Shown here: in pieces, positions 1 to 7,460 of the stretch
How the letters are laid out: every line of letters begins with the position of its first letter
Position numbering within the stretch: the stretch's first letter is position 1
NCBI GenBank assembly: GCA_015265235.1
Contig: JABZYJ010000001.1
Location: 1-63,068, forward strand
Direction of reading: 5' to 3'
Source: Selenomonas sp.
Lineage (GTDB): Bacteria; Bacillota; Negativicutes; Selenomonadales; Selenomonadaceae
Length of the DNA stretch: 63,068 nt
Translations under genes and position numbers: made by a program
Notes under the pieces: generated by a model
Told to the model about the DNA's origin: nothing
Database searches by the model: none
Seen by the model: the letters and a program-made list of their open reading frames with translations, nothing else

Positions 1-304
1 GTGAGACAGTTCGGTCCATATCCATCGCGGGCGTAAGATACATGAGGGAGGCTGCTCCTAGTACGAGAGGACCGGAGTGGACGGACCAACGGTGTACCGG
101 TTGTCCTGCCAAGGGCACGGCCGGGTAGCTGCGTCCGGAAGGGATAAACGCTGAAAGCATCTAAGCGTGAAGCCCGTCCCGAGATGAAGTATCTCATTCC
201 TATAAGGAAGTAAGACCCCTTGAAGAAGACAAGGTTGATAGGCTGGATGTGGAAGCACAGCAATGTGTGCAGCTGACCAGCACTAATCGGTCGAGGGCTT
301 GACT
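1..304 (+). rRNA. 23S ribosomal RNA, 3' end (partial)
   Basis: This is the last part of domain VI of 23S rRNA, cut by the left edge of the window. The sarcin-ricin loop (AGTACGAGAGGACC, near 59-72) is intact, and the strand runs on to the conserved CTAATCGGTCGAGG segment near 283-296. The 3' end is placed just after GGGCTTGACTTA by analogy with other 23S genes and may be off by a few bases. The 5S gene follows after a spacer of about 190 bases that holds no tRNA. Confidence 0.96.
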
Positions 305-316
305 TAAGTAGAGAGC

Positions 317-390
317 CAAGATTGTCGGAGCATAGCGACAGACAATCTTGTGCGAATCACTTAGTCGACGTTGACGTAGTCAATGTCGAC
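317..390 (+). other. 23S-5S spacer with two hairpins
   Basis: The spacer between 23S and 5S carries two clear inverted repeats. CAAGATTGTC at 317-326 pairs perfectly with 341-350, and 364-375 pairs with 379-390 around a GTA loop (12 bp with one G-T pair). Neither is followed by a T run, so they are more likely rRNA processing structures than terminators. The rest of the spacer, 391-492, shows nothing I can name. Confidence 0.6.
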
Positions 391-492
391 CGTGTTTAGC
401 AGAGAGCTTTCTTAGGGTAATTCACTTTACACAAACAATTTGCTGACGTTTCTTCTGTGAAGTTTTGAGTGAGCAAGACTCATTCAACAAGA

Positions 493-608
493 TGCGGTGA
501 TGATGCCTGGACGGTTCCACCTGTTCCCATTCCGAACACAGTAGTTAAGCGTCCACAGGCCGAGGGTACTTCGTTGGAGACGACGTGGGAGAGTAGGTAG
601 TTGCCGCA
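493..608 (+). rRNA. 5S ribosomal RNA
   Basis: The conserved core CCATTCCGAACACAG is present at about 528-542. The ends TGCGG (493-497) and CCGCA (604-608) close the terminal helix. The length of about 116 bases is normal. It lies downstream of 23S as usual. Confidence 0.95.
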
Positions 609-611
609 AAG

Positions 612-650
612 ATAGAACTCGTGAATGACGTGTTCACGAGTTCTATTTAT
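612..650 (+). terminator. Terminator-like hairpin after 5S rRNA
   Basis: A perfect 14-bp stem (612-625 with 633-646) is followed by a short T-rich stretch. It sits directly after the 5S gene. The two tRNA genes that follow have no obvious promoter of their own, so read-through or processing here may supply them. Confidence 0.75.
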
Positions 651-659
651 AAATGACAT

Positions 660-736
660 GGCGGCTTTGGTGAAGCGGTTAACACACTGGATTGTGGCTC
701 CAGCATGCATGGGTTCGATCCCCATAAGTCGCCCCA
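660..736 (+). tRNA. tRNA-His (GTG)
   Basis: The cloverleaf is complete. The acceptor arm GCGGCTT (661-667) pairs with AAGTCGC (726-732), and the anticodon loop TTGTGGC gives anticodon GTG. The T arm is ATGGG/CCCAT around TTCGATC. The extra G at 660 opposite discriminator C733 is the G-1 identity element of histidine tRNA. CCA is encoded at 734-736. Confidence 0.95.
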
Positions 737-737
737 T

Positions 738-813
738 AGGGGTATAGCTCAACTGGTAGAGCAACGGTCTCCAAAACCGTAGGTTGTGAGTTCAAGTCTT
801 ACTGCCCCTGCCA
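738..813 (+). tRNA. tRNA-Trp (CCA)
   Basis: The acceptor arm AGGGGTA (738-744) pairs with TGCCCCT (803-809), the discriminator is G810, and CCA is encoded at 811-813. The anticodon loop CTCCAAA gives anticodon CCA. The gene begins two bases after tRNA-His, so the pair must be cotranscribed and processed. Confidence 0.95.
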
Positions 814-823
814 TTGAGGTTCA

Positions 824-851
824 GCCGTATCGATTTGATACGGTTTTTTTG
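824..851 (+). terminator. Rho-independent terminator of the rRNA/tRNA unit
   Basis: CCGTATC (825-831) pairs with GATACGG (837-843), and a run of seven T follows at 844-850. This ends the rRNA-tRNA transcript before the secreted-protein gene. Confidence 0.9.
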
Positions 852-870
852 TTCTTTTATCTTCTTTTTC

Positions 871-899
871 TTGTCAAACATTCCATTATAGTGTAGAAT
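871..899 (+). promoter_or_regulatory. Sigma-70 type promoter for the secreted protein
   Basis: The -35 box is TTGTCA at 871-876 and the -10 box is TAGAAT at 894-899, with a 17-base spacer. The only gene downstream before a terminator is the secreted protein at 949. Confidence 0.75.
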
Positions 900-948
900 G
901 ACGAACAGCAAAGAGCTTTTGCTGTCTATTTAAGGAGGAGATCGATCC

Positions 949-1506
949 ATGAAGAAATTCGTCCAAATGGCGCTTGTCTTGTGTCTCACGCTGCTTGCCG
1001 TACAGGTGAGTGCTTCCCCTTTTACGGATAAGGTTACGCTGCCTGAGGGCGCAGTGCTTACAAATGTAAATCGTTTGGCGATTGGAGCTCCGCTCTATGT
1101 GCAGGTTGAGAATACCGCTCCTTCCATTGATATTTTGACACAGATCGAGGCGGATGCATCCAATGTGACGCGTGCTAATGTGGTCAGCTATGATACGGTT
1201 GCAAGTGGTCTCCAGCAGAGCAAGGGGCTCGATCTGAAGGCTCTTCCTCGTCGCGATGCAGCAAAGGCGTTCAAGGATAATGTTGCTTCCTATGCGGATG
1301 CCTATGTCATTCTGACTGTTGCGAACAACAGCCGTACGGTGTTCTTCTTCGATGTTTACCGTGCCGGTACGAACGAGCTCCTCTACACGTATGAGGTGCG
1401 CGCAAATAAGTCAGATGGGAATACGGTGGCGACGTTCTCCAAGCTTTCTGAGCAGTTCTACAAGAATTGGCAGCGTTCGGTGGAGGCGCAGAGCAAAGGA
1501 AAGTAA
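949..1506 (+). CDS. Secreted protein of unknown function
   Basis: The 185-residue product starts with a typical Sec signal peptide: lysines at 2-3, a hydrophobic stretch at about 5-17 and an alanine-type cleavage site VSA near residue 22. There is no lipobox cysteine, so the mature protein of about 163 residues should be soluble in the periplasm or exported. The rest is a single alpha/beta-like domain, with a hydrophobic strand (AYVILTVANNSRTVFFFDVY) after a charged helix. This vaguely recalls the N-terminal alpha/beta domain of TolB or CsgG, but I do not recognise the family. An AGGAGG ribosome binding site precedes the ATG. It is monocistronic, with its own promoter and a strong terminator. 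The reading frame is secure, the function unknown. Confidence 0.85.
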   Translation: MKKFVQMALVLCLTLLAVQVSASPFTDKVTLPEGAVLTNVNRLAIGAPLYVQVENTAPSIDILTQIEADASNVTRANVVSYDTVASGLQQSKGLDLKALPRRDAAKAFKDNVASYADAYVILTVANNSRTVFFFDVYRAGTNELLYTYEVRANKSDGNTVATFSKLSEQFYKNWQRSVEAQSKGK

Positions 1507-1524
1507 GCTCTTTCATACAGTGGG

Positions 1525-1566
1525 GCTGTGGCACGAAGTTCGTTTACTTTGTGTCACGGCTTTTTT
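1525..1566 (+). terminator. Rho-independent terminator
   Basis: A 14-bp stem with some G-T pairs (1525-1538 with 1547-1560) is followed by six T at 1561-1566. It separates the secreted-protein gene from typA. Confidence 0.88.
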
Positions 1567-1609
1567 CTTGTCTCTTATGGAGAAATGTAGCATCTGCTCA
1601 TAATACCTG

Positions 1610-1638
1610 TTGACAAAGATGCTTTGCTATACTAAGAT
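1610..1638 (+). promoter_or_regulatory. typA promoter
   Basis: A perfect -35 box TTGACA (1610-1615) and a -10 box TAAGAT (1633-1638) are separated by 17 bases. They lie 46 bases upstream of the typA start. Confidence 0.75.
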
Positions 1639-1683
1639 AGACACACTATCTTTTGAACGGAACTATGGGGAGGAATATGATCT

Positions 1684-3501
1684 ATGGCGATCAATGAAAA
1701 ACTGCGCAATATCGCGATTATTGCTCACGTTGATCATGGTAAGACGACGCTGGTCGATGCGATGCTGAAGCAGAGCCACGTCTTTCGCTCGAACGAGCAG
1801 GTGAATGAGCGCGTGATGGACTCAGGCGATATCGAGCGCGAGCGTGGGATTACGATTCTTTCGAAGAATACGGCGATCCTCTATGATGGGATCAAAATAA
1901 ATATCGTAGATACCCCCGGTCATGCGGACTTCGGCGGTGAGGTGGAGCGCGTTCTCAACATGGTAGACGGTGTTCTGCTGCTCGTCGATGCGTTTGAGGG
2001 GCCGATGCCGCAGACGAAGTATGTTCTGCGCAAGGCACTTGAGCAGGGGCTGAAACCAATCGTTGTCATCAACAAGATCGACCGCCCGGATCAGCGCGTG
2101 GACGATGTGTACGATGAGGTTTTGGAGCTCTTTATGGAGCTGGATGCGGATGATGACCAGCTCGATTTTCCCGTGATCTATGCTGCAGCGCGTGACGGCA
2201 TTGCCAAGTTTAACATGGAGGATACGAACGACAATCTCGAGCCGCTGATGCAGACTATCGTGAAGGAGATCCCGGCGCCGCAGGGTGATGCGGAGGGGCC
2301 TCTGCAGATGATGGTGACGACGCTCGAAGCGGATGACTATGTTGGCCGCGTTGCCATTGGACGCGTGATTCGTGGATCGGTGCGCCCCAATCAAAATGTT
2401 GTTGTGATCAGCGGTGATCATGAGACGAAGGCAAAGGTCGGCAAGGTCTATGTGTATCAGGGGCTCAAGCGCGTCGAAGTCGACGAAGCGGGGATGGGTG
2501 AGATCGTCGCTCTGACGGGCCTCGGCGATGTGAGCATCGGCTATACGGTGGCGGACGCGGAGAATCCGGAGGCACTGCCGACGATCAATATTGATGAGCC
2601 GACGCTCTCCATGACCTTCGGTGTCAATACGAGTCCGTTTGCAGGCCGTGAGGGGCAGTTCGTTACGTCGCGCCATCTGCGTGATCGCCTGTTCAAGGAG
2701 ATCGAGACGAATGTCGCCATGCACGTCGAGGAGACGGATTCTGCCGATGTGTTCAAGGTATCGGGACGCGGTGAGCTGCATCTTTCCATTCTGATCGAGC
2801 AGATGCGCCGTGAGGGCTATGAACTGCAGGTTGGCAAGCCCGAGGTTGTCTACAAGACGATCAACGGACAGAAGTGCGAGCCAATGGAGAATCTGACGGT
2901 CGAGGTTCCGCAGGAGTATATGGGCGCCGTGATGGAGGCGCTCGGTACGCGCAAGGCGGAGCTGTCGAATATGACGGAGCTGTCGGGCTATATCCGCATG
3001 GAGTTCTTTATCCCGGCGCGTGGGCTGATCGGCTTCCGTTCGGAGCTCCTGACGAGCACGAAGGGCAACGGGATTATGAATCATATCTTCCACGGCTATG
3101 TTCCGTACAAGGGGGATATGACGGGCCGTTCGCATGGGTCGCTTGTTGCGTTTGAGCAGGGCGAGACGACGGGCTACGGCATCTTTTCACTGCAGGATCG
3201 CGGAACGATGTTTATCTCGCCGGGGCAGCAGGTCTACGAAGGGATCATCGTCGGAGAGAACTCGCGCGATATTGACATGGATATCAATCCGTGCAAGAAG
3301 AAGAATGTCACGAATATGCGTACCTCTGCCTCAGATGAGGCGATCCGCCTGACGCCGCCGCGTATTCTGAGCCTGGAGCAGGCGCTGGAGTATATCAACG
3401 ATGATGAGCTCGTCGAGGTGACGCCGGAGAATATTCGCCTGCGTAAAGCGATTCTCGACCGGACGGCACGCGGGCGTGCGGCGAAGAATGCGCGCAAGTA
3501 A
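1684..3501 (+). CDS. typA: Ribosome-binding GTPase TypA/BipA
   Basis: A translational GTPase of the EF-G/LepA superfamily that binds 70S ribosomes and aids 50S assembly and stress growth. The G1 motif AHVDHGKTT is at residues 14-22, G3 DTPGH at 76-80 and G4 NKID at 130-133. These are followed by domain II, two EF-G-like domains, and the BipA-specific C-terminal region (GRSHGSLVAFEQGETTGYG and beyond). The 605-residue length is normal for the family. The ATG start follows GGAGG. It stands alone between its own promoter and the sepF promoter. Confidence 0.97.
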   Translation: MAINEKLRNIAIIAHVDHGKTTLVDAMLKQSHVFRSNEQVNERVMDSGDIERERGITILSKNTAILYDGIKINIVDTPGHADFGGEVERVLNMVDGVLLLVDAFEGPMPQTKYVLRKALEQGLKPIVVINKIDRPDQRVDDVYDEVLELFMELDADDDQLDFPVIYAAARDGIAKFNMEDTNDNLEPLMQTIVKEIPAPQGDAEGPLQMMVTTLEADDYVGRVAIGRVIRGSVRPNQNVVVISGDHETKAKVGKVYVYQGLKRVEVDEAGMGEIVALTGLGDVSIGYTVADAENPEALPTINIDEPTLSMTFGVNTSPFAGREGQFVTSRHLRDRLFKEIETNVAMHVEETDSADVFKVSGRGELHLSILIEQMRREGYELQVGKPEVVYKTINGQKCEPMENLTVEVPQEYMGAVMEALGTRKAELSNMTELSGYIRMEFFIPARGLIGFRSELLTSTKGNGIMNHIFHGYVPYKGDMTGRSHGSLVAFEQGETTGYGIFSLQDRGTMFISPGQQVYEGIIVGENSRDIDMDINPCKKKNVTNMRTSASDEAIRLTPPRILSLEQALEYINDDELVEVTPENIRLRKAILDRTARGRAAKNARK

Positions 3502-3540
3502 CGGTGAAAAGTTTTTTCATCAACTTTCTTGTCGGTACAC

Positions 3541-3569
3541 TTGCTTTTCTGAAAGAAATATGATAGTAT
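3541..3569 (+). promoter_or_regulatory. sepF promoter
   Basis: TTGCTT (3541-3546) and TAGTAT (3564-3569) are spaced by 17 bases, about 75 bases before the sepF start. No hairpin with a T run is evident between typA and this site, so some read-through from typA is possible. Confidence 0.55.
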
Positions 3570-3642
3570 GTCTGCGTTAGCAGGATGAGAATTTGTCGCC
3601 AATTTTCGGCGGATGGATACAGATCAAGGAAGGAAGAGGTAA

Positions 3643-4206
3643 ATGGGTGCGGAATCTTTGTTTTCACGTGTGAAAGATATGGTTTCACACGTTGTGGACT
3701 CATTTATACCGATTGCTGAGGACGAAGACGAGGAAGAGGAGATTCGTGCGCAGCAGGCGTCACAGACTGCTCAGACGACGCAGGCAGCACAGAGTTTTGC
3801 TTCCGAGCGACGCGTTGCCAATGGGGGAACGGTGTCGTCATTCTCATCGCCTTCCTATGGCAGCACCAGTTCCTTTCAGTCTCCGCGTACGCCTGTGACA
3901 GGGGAGGGGAGTTCGACGCCGCTGACGGTACATACGACGAAGGTATCGGAACTGCGCGTGCGGATTCATCGCCCGCGTCGTTACGATGATGCGGCTCCGG
4001 CGGTTGTCCAGTTGAAGCAGGGGATTGCGATCGCCGTGAATTTTGACTGTATGAGTGAGCCAGAACGTCGCCGTGTCTGTGACTTCCTGAATGGTGCCTG
4101 CTATGTGATGCATGGCACGGCACATGTCGTGTCGAGTACGATCATTCTCTATGCACCGAAGGGTGTTGATGTGACGGATCCACTCGCAGCGACGAAGACC
4201 AACTGA
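3643..4206 (+). CDS. sepF: Cell division protein SepF
   Basis: SepF anchors FtsZ polymers to the membrane and shapes the septal ring. The product has the expected layout. An amphipathic N-terminal helix (about 1-25) is followed by an acidic stretch (DEDEEEEI, about 27-35) and a long Gln/Ser/Thr-rich linker. The compact C-terminal SepF domain runs from about 100 to 180 (LKQGIAIAVNFDCMSEPERR, then ALYMHG-like CYVMHGTAHVVS and IILYAPKGVDV). At 187 residues it is slightly longer than usual, owing to the linker. The start follows GGAAGAGG. It is a single gene closed by a terminator, outside the ylm cluster where sepF often sits. Confidence 0.88.
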   Translation: MGAESLFSRVKDMVSHVVDSFIPIAEDEDEEEEIRAQQASQTAQTTQAAQSFASERRVANGGTVSSFSSPSYGSTSSFQSPRTPVTGEGSSTPLTVHTTKVSELRVRIHRPRRYDDAAPAVVQLKQGIAIAVNFDCMSEPERRRVCDFLNGACYVMHGTAHVVSSTIILYAPKGVDVTDPLAATKTN

Positions 4207-4219
4207 ATGATAGACAGAG

Positions 4220-4265
4220 GAGCTCTACGCGAAGACCAACGTCTTCGTGCAGGAGCTCTTTTTTT
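4220..4265 (+). terminator. Rho-independent terminator of sepF
   Basis: A long stem (about 4220-4236 with 4241-4258, closed by GAGCTC pairs) carries a CAAC loop and is followed by seven T at 4259-4265. Confidence 0.9.
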
Positions 4266-4285
4266 GAAAAAAATTCTGCAGGGCG

Positions 4286-4314
4286 TTGTTTTGGCGCCCA
4301 TGGTATGCTATAAT
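4286..4314 (+). promoter_or_regulatory. rpsB promoter
   Basis: TTGTTT (4286-4291) lies 17 bases before a perfect TATAAT (4309-4314), which is preceded by TGC, so it is also an extended -10. This fits strong expression of ribosomal protein S2. Confidence 0.85.
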
Positions 4315-4321
4315 ACGCCCT

Positions 4322-4417
4322 AGTGTAAAAAACACGCGTTTTCGATAGCTGTTCTGTGCCGTATTTATGCGGTGGTACAGCGGATGAGAAGCGCGGAAGA
4401 ACAACAGGAGGTATTTT
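4322..4417 (+). promoter_or_regulatory. rpsB 5' leader with nested hairpin
   Basis: The leader of about 95 bases can form GCTGT/ACAGC (4348-4352 with 4377-4381) enclosing CCGTA/TGCGG (4359-4363 with 4368-4372). A GTGT/ACAC hairpin lies just upstream. The rpsB ribosome binding site AGGAGG follows unpaired. Such leaders are often the target of autogenous control by S2; for this sequence that is an inference. Confidence 0.4.
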
Positions 4418-5122
4418 ATGGCAGTCATTTCTATGAAGCAGCTTCTGGAGGCAGGTGTCCATTTCGGACATCAGACGCGTCGCTGGAATCCGAAGATGGC
4501 ACGTTACATCTTCACGGAGCGCAACGGCATCTACATCATTGATCTGCAGAAGACGGTGCGCAAGGTGGATGAGGCGTACAATTTCCTTCGCAGCGTTGCG
4601 CAGGAAGGGAAGTCCGTGCTCTTCATCGGCACGAAGAAGCAGGCGCAGGAGGCCATCCGTGAGGAGGCGCTCCGTGCGAATATGTACTACGTCAACGAGC
4701 GTTGGCTCGGCGGCATGCTGACGAACTTCCAGACGATTCAGCGTCGTATTCATCGTCTCAAGGCACTTGAGGAGATGGAGGAGAACGGCACGTTCGAGGT
4801 TCTCACGAAGAAGGAAGTGCAGGGCCTGCGCCACGAGAAGGAGAAGCTCGAGCGCTATCTGGGCGGCATTAAGGATATGAACCGTCTGCCGGGTGCACTC
4901 TTTGTCGTTGACCCGCGCAAGGAGCGTATTGCGGTTGCCGAGGCACGCAAGCTGAACATTCCCATCGTCGCGATTGTCGATACGAACTGTGATCCGGATG
5001 AGATCGACTATGTGATTCCGGGCAACGATGATGCGATCCGTGCCGTGAAGCTTCTCACGGGCTGCATGGCAGACGCTGTGCTCGAGGGAAATCAGGGCGG
5101 CGCACAGGAAGCGGCTGAGTAA
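4418..5122 (+). CDS. rpsB: 30S ribosomal protein S2
   Basis: Ribosomal protein S2, needed for late assembly of the small subunit. The N-terminal signature (LLEAGVHFGHQTRRWNPKM) and the C-terminal signature (VVDPRKERIAVAEA, then PIVAIVDTNCDPDEIDYVIPGND without a break) are both present. At 234 residues it is of normal size. AGGAGG precedes the ATG. It heads the classic rpsB-tsf-pyrH-frr order, but a strong hairpin separates it from tsf. Confidence 0.98.
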   Translation: MAVISMKQLLEAGVHFGHQTRRWNPKMARYIFTERNGIYIIDLQKTVRKVDEAYNFLRSVAQEGKSVLFIGTKKQAQEAIREEALRANMYYVNERWLGGMLTNFQTIQRRIHRLKALEEMEENGTFEVLTKKEVQGLRHEKEKLERYLGGIKDMNRLPGALFVVDPRKERIAVAEARKLNIPIVAIVDTNCDPDEIDYVIPGNDDAIRAVKLLTGCMADAVLEGNQGGAQEAAE

Positions 5123-5133
5123 TCAAAGACAGT

Positions 5134-5168
5134 GGGGTAAGGGAGCATTATCCCCTTACCCCTTTTTT
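5134..5168 (+). terminator. Hairpin between rpsB and tsf (attenuating terminator)
   Basis: A perfect 10-bp stem (5134-5143 with 5153-5162) is followed by six T. tsf has no visible promoter of its own in the 70-base gap. The hairpin therefore probably terminates part of the rpsB transcripts, which would give more S2 than EF-Ts. Confidence 0.85.
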
Positions 5169-5194
5169 ATGGAACGATCATAGGAGGAACGATA

Positions 5195-6061
5195 ATGGCA
5201 ATTAGTGCAGCGATGGTAAAGGAACTGCGTGAGCGTACGGGCGCAGGTATGATGGACTGCAAGAAGGCTCTCGCTGAGACGAACGGCGATATGCAGCAGG
5301 CAATCGACTACCTGCGCGAGAAGGGGATTGCAAAGGCAGAGAAGAAGGCTGGACGCATCGCCGCTGAGGGTGCGGTGACGGCATATCTCTCGTCTGATGC
5401 GAAGGTCGGTGTCATTGTCGAGATCAACTGCGAGACGGACTTTGCTGCGAGCAATGAACAGTTCCGCGAGCTCAGTGCGAAGGTTGCAAAGCATATTGCA
5501 GAGACGAACCCGGCAGATCTCGATGCCCTGAATGCAAGCACGCTGGATGGCAAGGATGTTGCCTCCCTCATTACTGAGGCAACGGCGACGATCGGGGAGA
5601 AGATCTCCCTCCGCCGCTTCGCCCGCTATGAGGGTGCAGGCCGTGTGGCAACGTACATCCACATGGGCGGCAAGATCGGCGTCCTCGTTGAGCTCTCCGG
5701 TGGGGATGAGCAGCTCGGCAAGGATATTGCGATGCAGATTGCGGCAGCGGCACCGCTCGCGATTGACCGCGCCGGCGTGACGGCCGATCATATCGAGCAT
5801 GAGAAGGAGGTTCTTCGCAAGCAGGCGCTTGAGGAGGGCAAGCCCGAGAAGATCATCGAGAAGATGGTCGAGGGGCGTATCAATAAGTTCTATGAGGAAG
5901 TCTGCTTGCTTGAGCAGAAATTCGTCAAGGATCCGGAGAAGAAGATTGCAGATGTGCTTGGATCGGTAGAGGTCAAGGCGTTTACGCGCTATCAGCTGGG
6001 CGAAGGCATCGAGAAGAAGCAGGAGGACTTCGCTGCAGAGGTCGCTGCTCAGATGAAGTAA
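5195..6061 (+). CDS. tsf: Elongation factor Ts
   Basis: EF-Ts is the guanine nucleotide exchange factor for EF-Tu. The N-terminal UBA-like domain carries the signature LRERTGAGMMDCKKALAE (about residues 8-25). The core contact motif normally reads TDFV; here it is TDFAASNEQF (about residues 81-90), so valine is replaced by alanine. The second signature (GRVATYIHMGGKIGVLVEL) begins the C-terminal half. The 288-residue length is normal. AGGAGG precedes the ATG. Confidence 0.97.
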   Translation: MAISAAMVKELRERTGAGMMDCKKALAETNGDMQQAIDYLREKGIAKAEKKAGRIAAEGAVTAYLSSDAKVGVIVEINCETDFAASNEQFRELSAKVAKHIAETNPADLDALNASTLDGKDVASLITEATATIGEKISLRRFARYEGAGRVATYIHMGGKIGVLVELSGGDEQLGKDIAMQIAAAAPLAIDRAGVTADHIEHEKEVLRKQALEEGKPEKIIEKMVEGRINKFYEEVCLLEQKFVKDPEKKIADVLGSVEVKAFTRYQLGEGIEKKQEDFAAEVAAQMK

Positions 6062-6078
6062 GATGATTTGAAGAGAGG

Positions 6079-6105
6079 AGAGCTGCCCAACGGCAGCTCT
6101 TTTTT
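6079..6105 (+). terminator. Rho-independent terminator of tsf
   Basis: AGAGCTGCC (6079-6087) pairs with GGCAGCTCT (6092-6100) and is followed by T residues up to 6105. Confidence 0.92.
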
Positions 6106-6137
6106 GCAGATGGTCTGCGGATTTTTTTGCAAAAATG

Positions 6138-6146
6138 TGCTATAAT
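6138..6146 (+). promoter_or_regulatory. pyrH-frr promoter (extended -10)
   Basis: TGC directly precedes a perfect TATAAT at 6141-6146, giving an extended -10. No good -35 box is visible at 17 bases. It uncouples pyrH-frr from rpsB-tsf. Confidence 0.6.
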
Positions 6147-6180
6147 GGCGCAGAGAGTGTGCGTGACAGGAGGAGTTGTC

Positions 6181-6906
6181 TTGGAAACGAAATATCGTCG
6201 CGTCGTGTTGAAGCTGAGCGGAGAAGCGCTCGCGGGAGATCAGGGATTCGGGATCAATCCACAGGTTGTCGAGGCAATCGCCGCACAGATTAAGAAGGTG
6301 CGCGATCACGGCATCGATGTCGCCATTGTGGTCGGCGGAGGGAATATCTGGCGCGGACTCGCAGGCAGTGCGAAGGGGATGGATCGCACGACGGCAGACT
6401 ATATGGGGATGATGGCGACGGTGATGAACGCACTCGCCCTGCAGGATGCTCTTGAAAATCAGGACGTTGACACGCGTGTCCAGAGTGCCATTGAGATGCG
6501 TCAGGTGGCAGAACCGTATATTCGCCGCCGCGCCATCCGTCACATGGAGAAGGGACGCGTGGTGATCTTCGGTGCTGGTACGGGGAATCCCTATTTTTCT
6601 ACGGATACGACGGCCGCCCTGCGCGCAGCGGAGATCGAGGCAGACGTTATTCTCATGGCGAAGAAGGGGACGGACGGAATCTACGATTCCGACCCCAATA
6701 AGAACCCCAATGCCAAGCGTTTTGAGAAACTGGCGTATATTGATATTCTGAACAAGGGACTCGCGGTCATGGACGCGACGGCGACCAGTCTCTGCATGGA
6801 GAATAACATCCCCATGGTGGTGTTTAATATTGATGTGCATGAAAATATTGCACGGGCAGCATTTGGTGAGCCGATTGGTACAACGGTAGGAGGCGAAGCA
6901 GTATGA
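6181..6906 (+). CDS. pyrH: Uridylate kinase (UMP kinase)
   Basis: PyrH phosphorylates UMP to UDP and belongs to the amino acid kinase fold, unrelated to eukaryotic UMP/CMP kinases. The N-terminal phosphate-binding motif KLSGEALAG and the later VVGGGNIWRG and GAGTGNPYFSTD motifs are typical. I place the start at TTG 6181 rather than the upstream in-frame ATG at 6127. AGGAGG at 6168-6173 is correctly spaced for it, and the product then begins LETKYRRVVLKLSGEA like other PyrH proteins (241 residues). Moreover the -10 box lies inside the longer frame. The stop overlaps the frr start. Confidence 0.95.
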   Translation: METKYRRVVLKLSGEALAGDQGFGINPQVVEAIAAQIKKVRDHGIDVAIVVGGGNIWRGLAGSAKGMDRTTADYMGMMATVMNALALQDALENQDVDTRVQSAIEMRQVAEPYIRRRAIRHMEKGRVVIFGAGTGNPYFSTDTTAALRAAEIEADVILMAKKGTDGIYDSDPNKNPNAKRFEKLAYIDILNKGLAVMDATATSLCMENNIPMVVFNIDVHENIARAAFGEPIGTTVGGEAV

Positions 6907-7460
6907 TCAAGGATATTCTGTCAAAGCACGAGGAAAGTATGAGTAAGGCGATCGAGGCGCTTCGTCGCGAGTTCTCTTCGCTGCGCGCAGGACGCGCAAC
7001 GCCGAATCTCTTGGATAAGATCATGGTGCCCTACTATGGGACACCGACCTCGGTCAACCAGCTCGCCAAGGTGACGGTGCCGGAGCCGCACATGATCGTC
7101 ATTACACCGTGGGAGAAGTCGATTCTGCATGAGATTGAAATCGCTATCTCAAAGTCCGATCTCGGCCTTTCGCCGAACTCTGACGGAAATGTGATTCGCC
7201 TTGCAATCCCTCAGCCGACGCAGGAGCGCCGCAAGGAGCTGATCAAGACGGTCGGCAAGAAGACGGAGGAGGCGAAGGTCGCTCTGCGTAATATCCGACG
7301 TGATGCAAACGAGGCGATCAAAAAGCTCGAGAAGGACAAGGAGATCAATGAGGACGAGTCCAAGCGCGGTCAGGACTCAGTGCAGAAGCTCGTCGATAAG
7401 TTCGTCAAGCAGATGGACGAGATGCGTGCCGCAAAGGAAAAAGAGGTCATGGAGATCTGA
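6903..7460 (+). CDS. frr: Ribosome recycling factor
   Basis: RRF splits the post-termination ribosome together with EF-G. The 185-residue protein shows the family signature around LRAGRATPNLLDKI and the tail DVRRD-like NIRRDANEAIKKLEKD. The ATG lies inside the pyrH stop (ATGA), so translation is coupled. Its own stop overlaps the ATG of the next small gene. Confidence 0.97.
   Translation: MIKDILSKHEESMSKAIEALRREFSSLRAGRATPNLLDKIMVPYYGTPTSVNQLAKVTVPEPHMIVITPWEKSILHEIEIAISKSDLGLSPNSDGNVIRLAIPQPTQERRKELIKTVGKKTEEAKVALRNIRRDANEAIKKLEKDKEINEDESKRGQDSVQKLVDKFVKQMDEMRAAKEKEVMEI

Noticed and set aside
317..390. Terminators in the 23S-5S spacer
   Set aside because: The two hairpins are strong, but neither is followed by a T run and they lie inside an rRNA operon, so processing is the better reading.
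480..764. Minus-strand frame over 5S rRNA and tRNA genes
   Set aside because: The DNA is fully explained by stable RNA genes on the plus strand.
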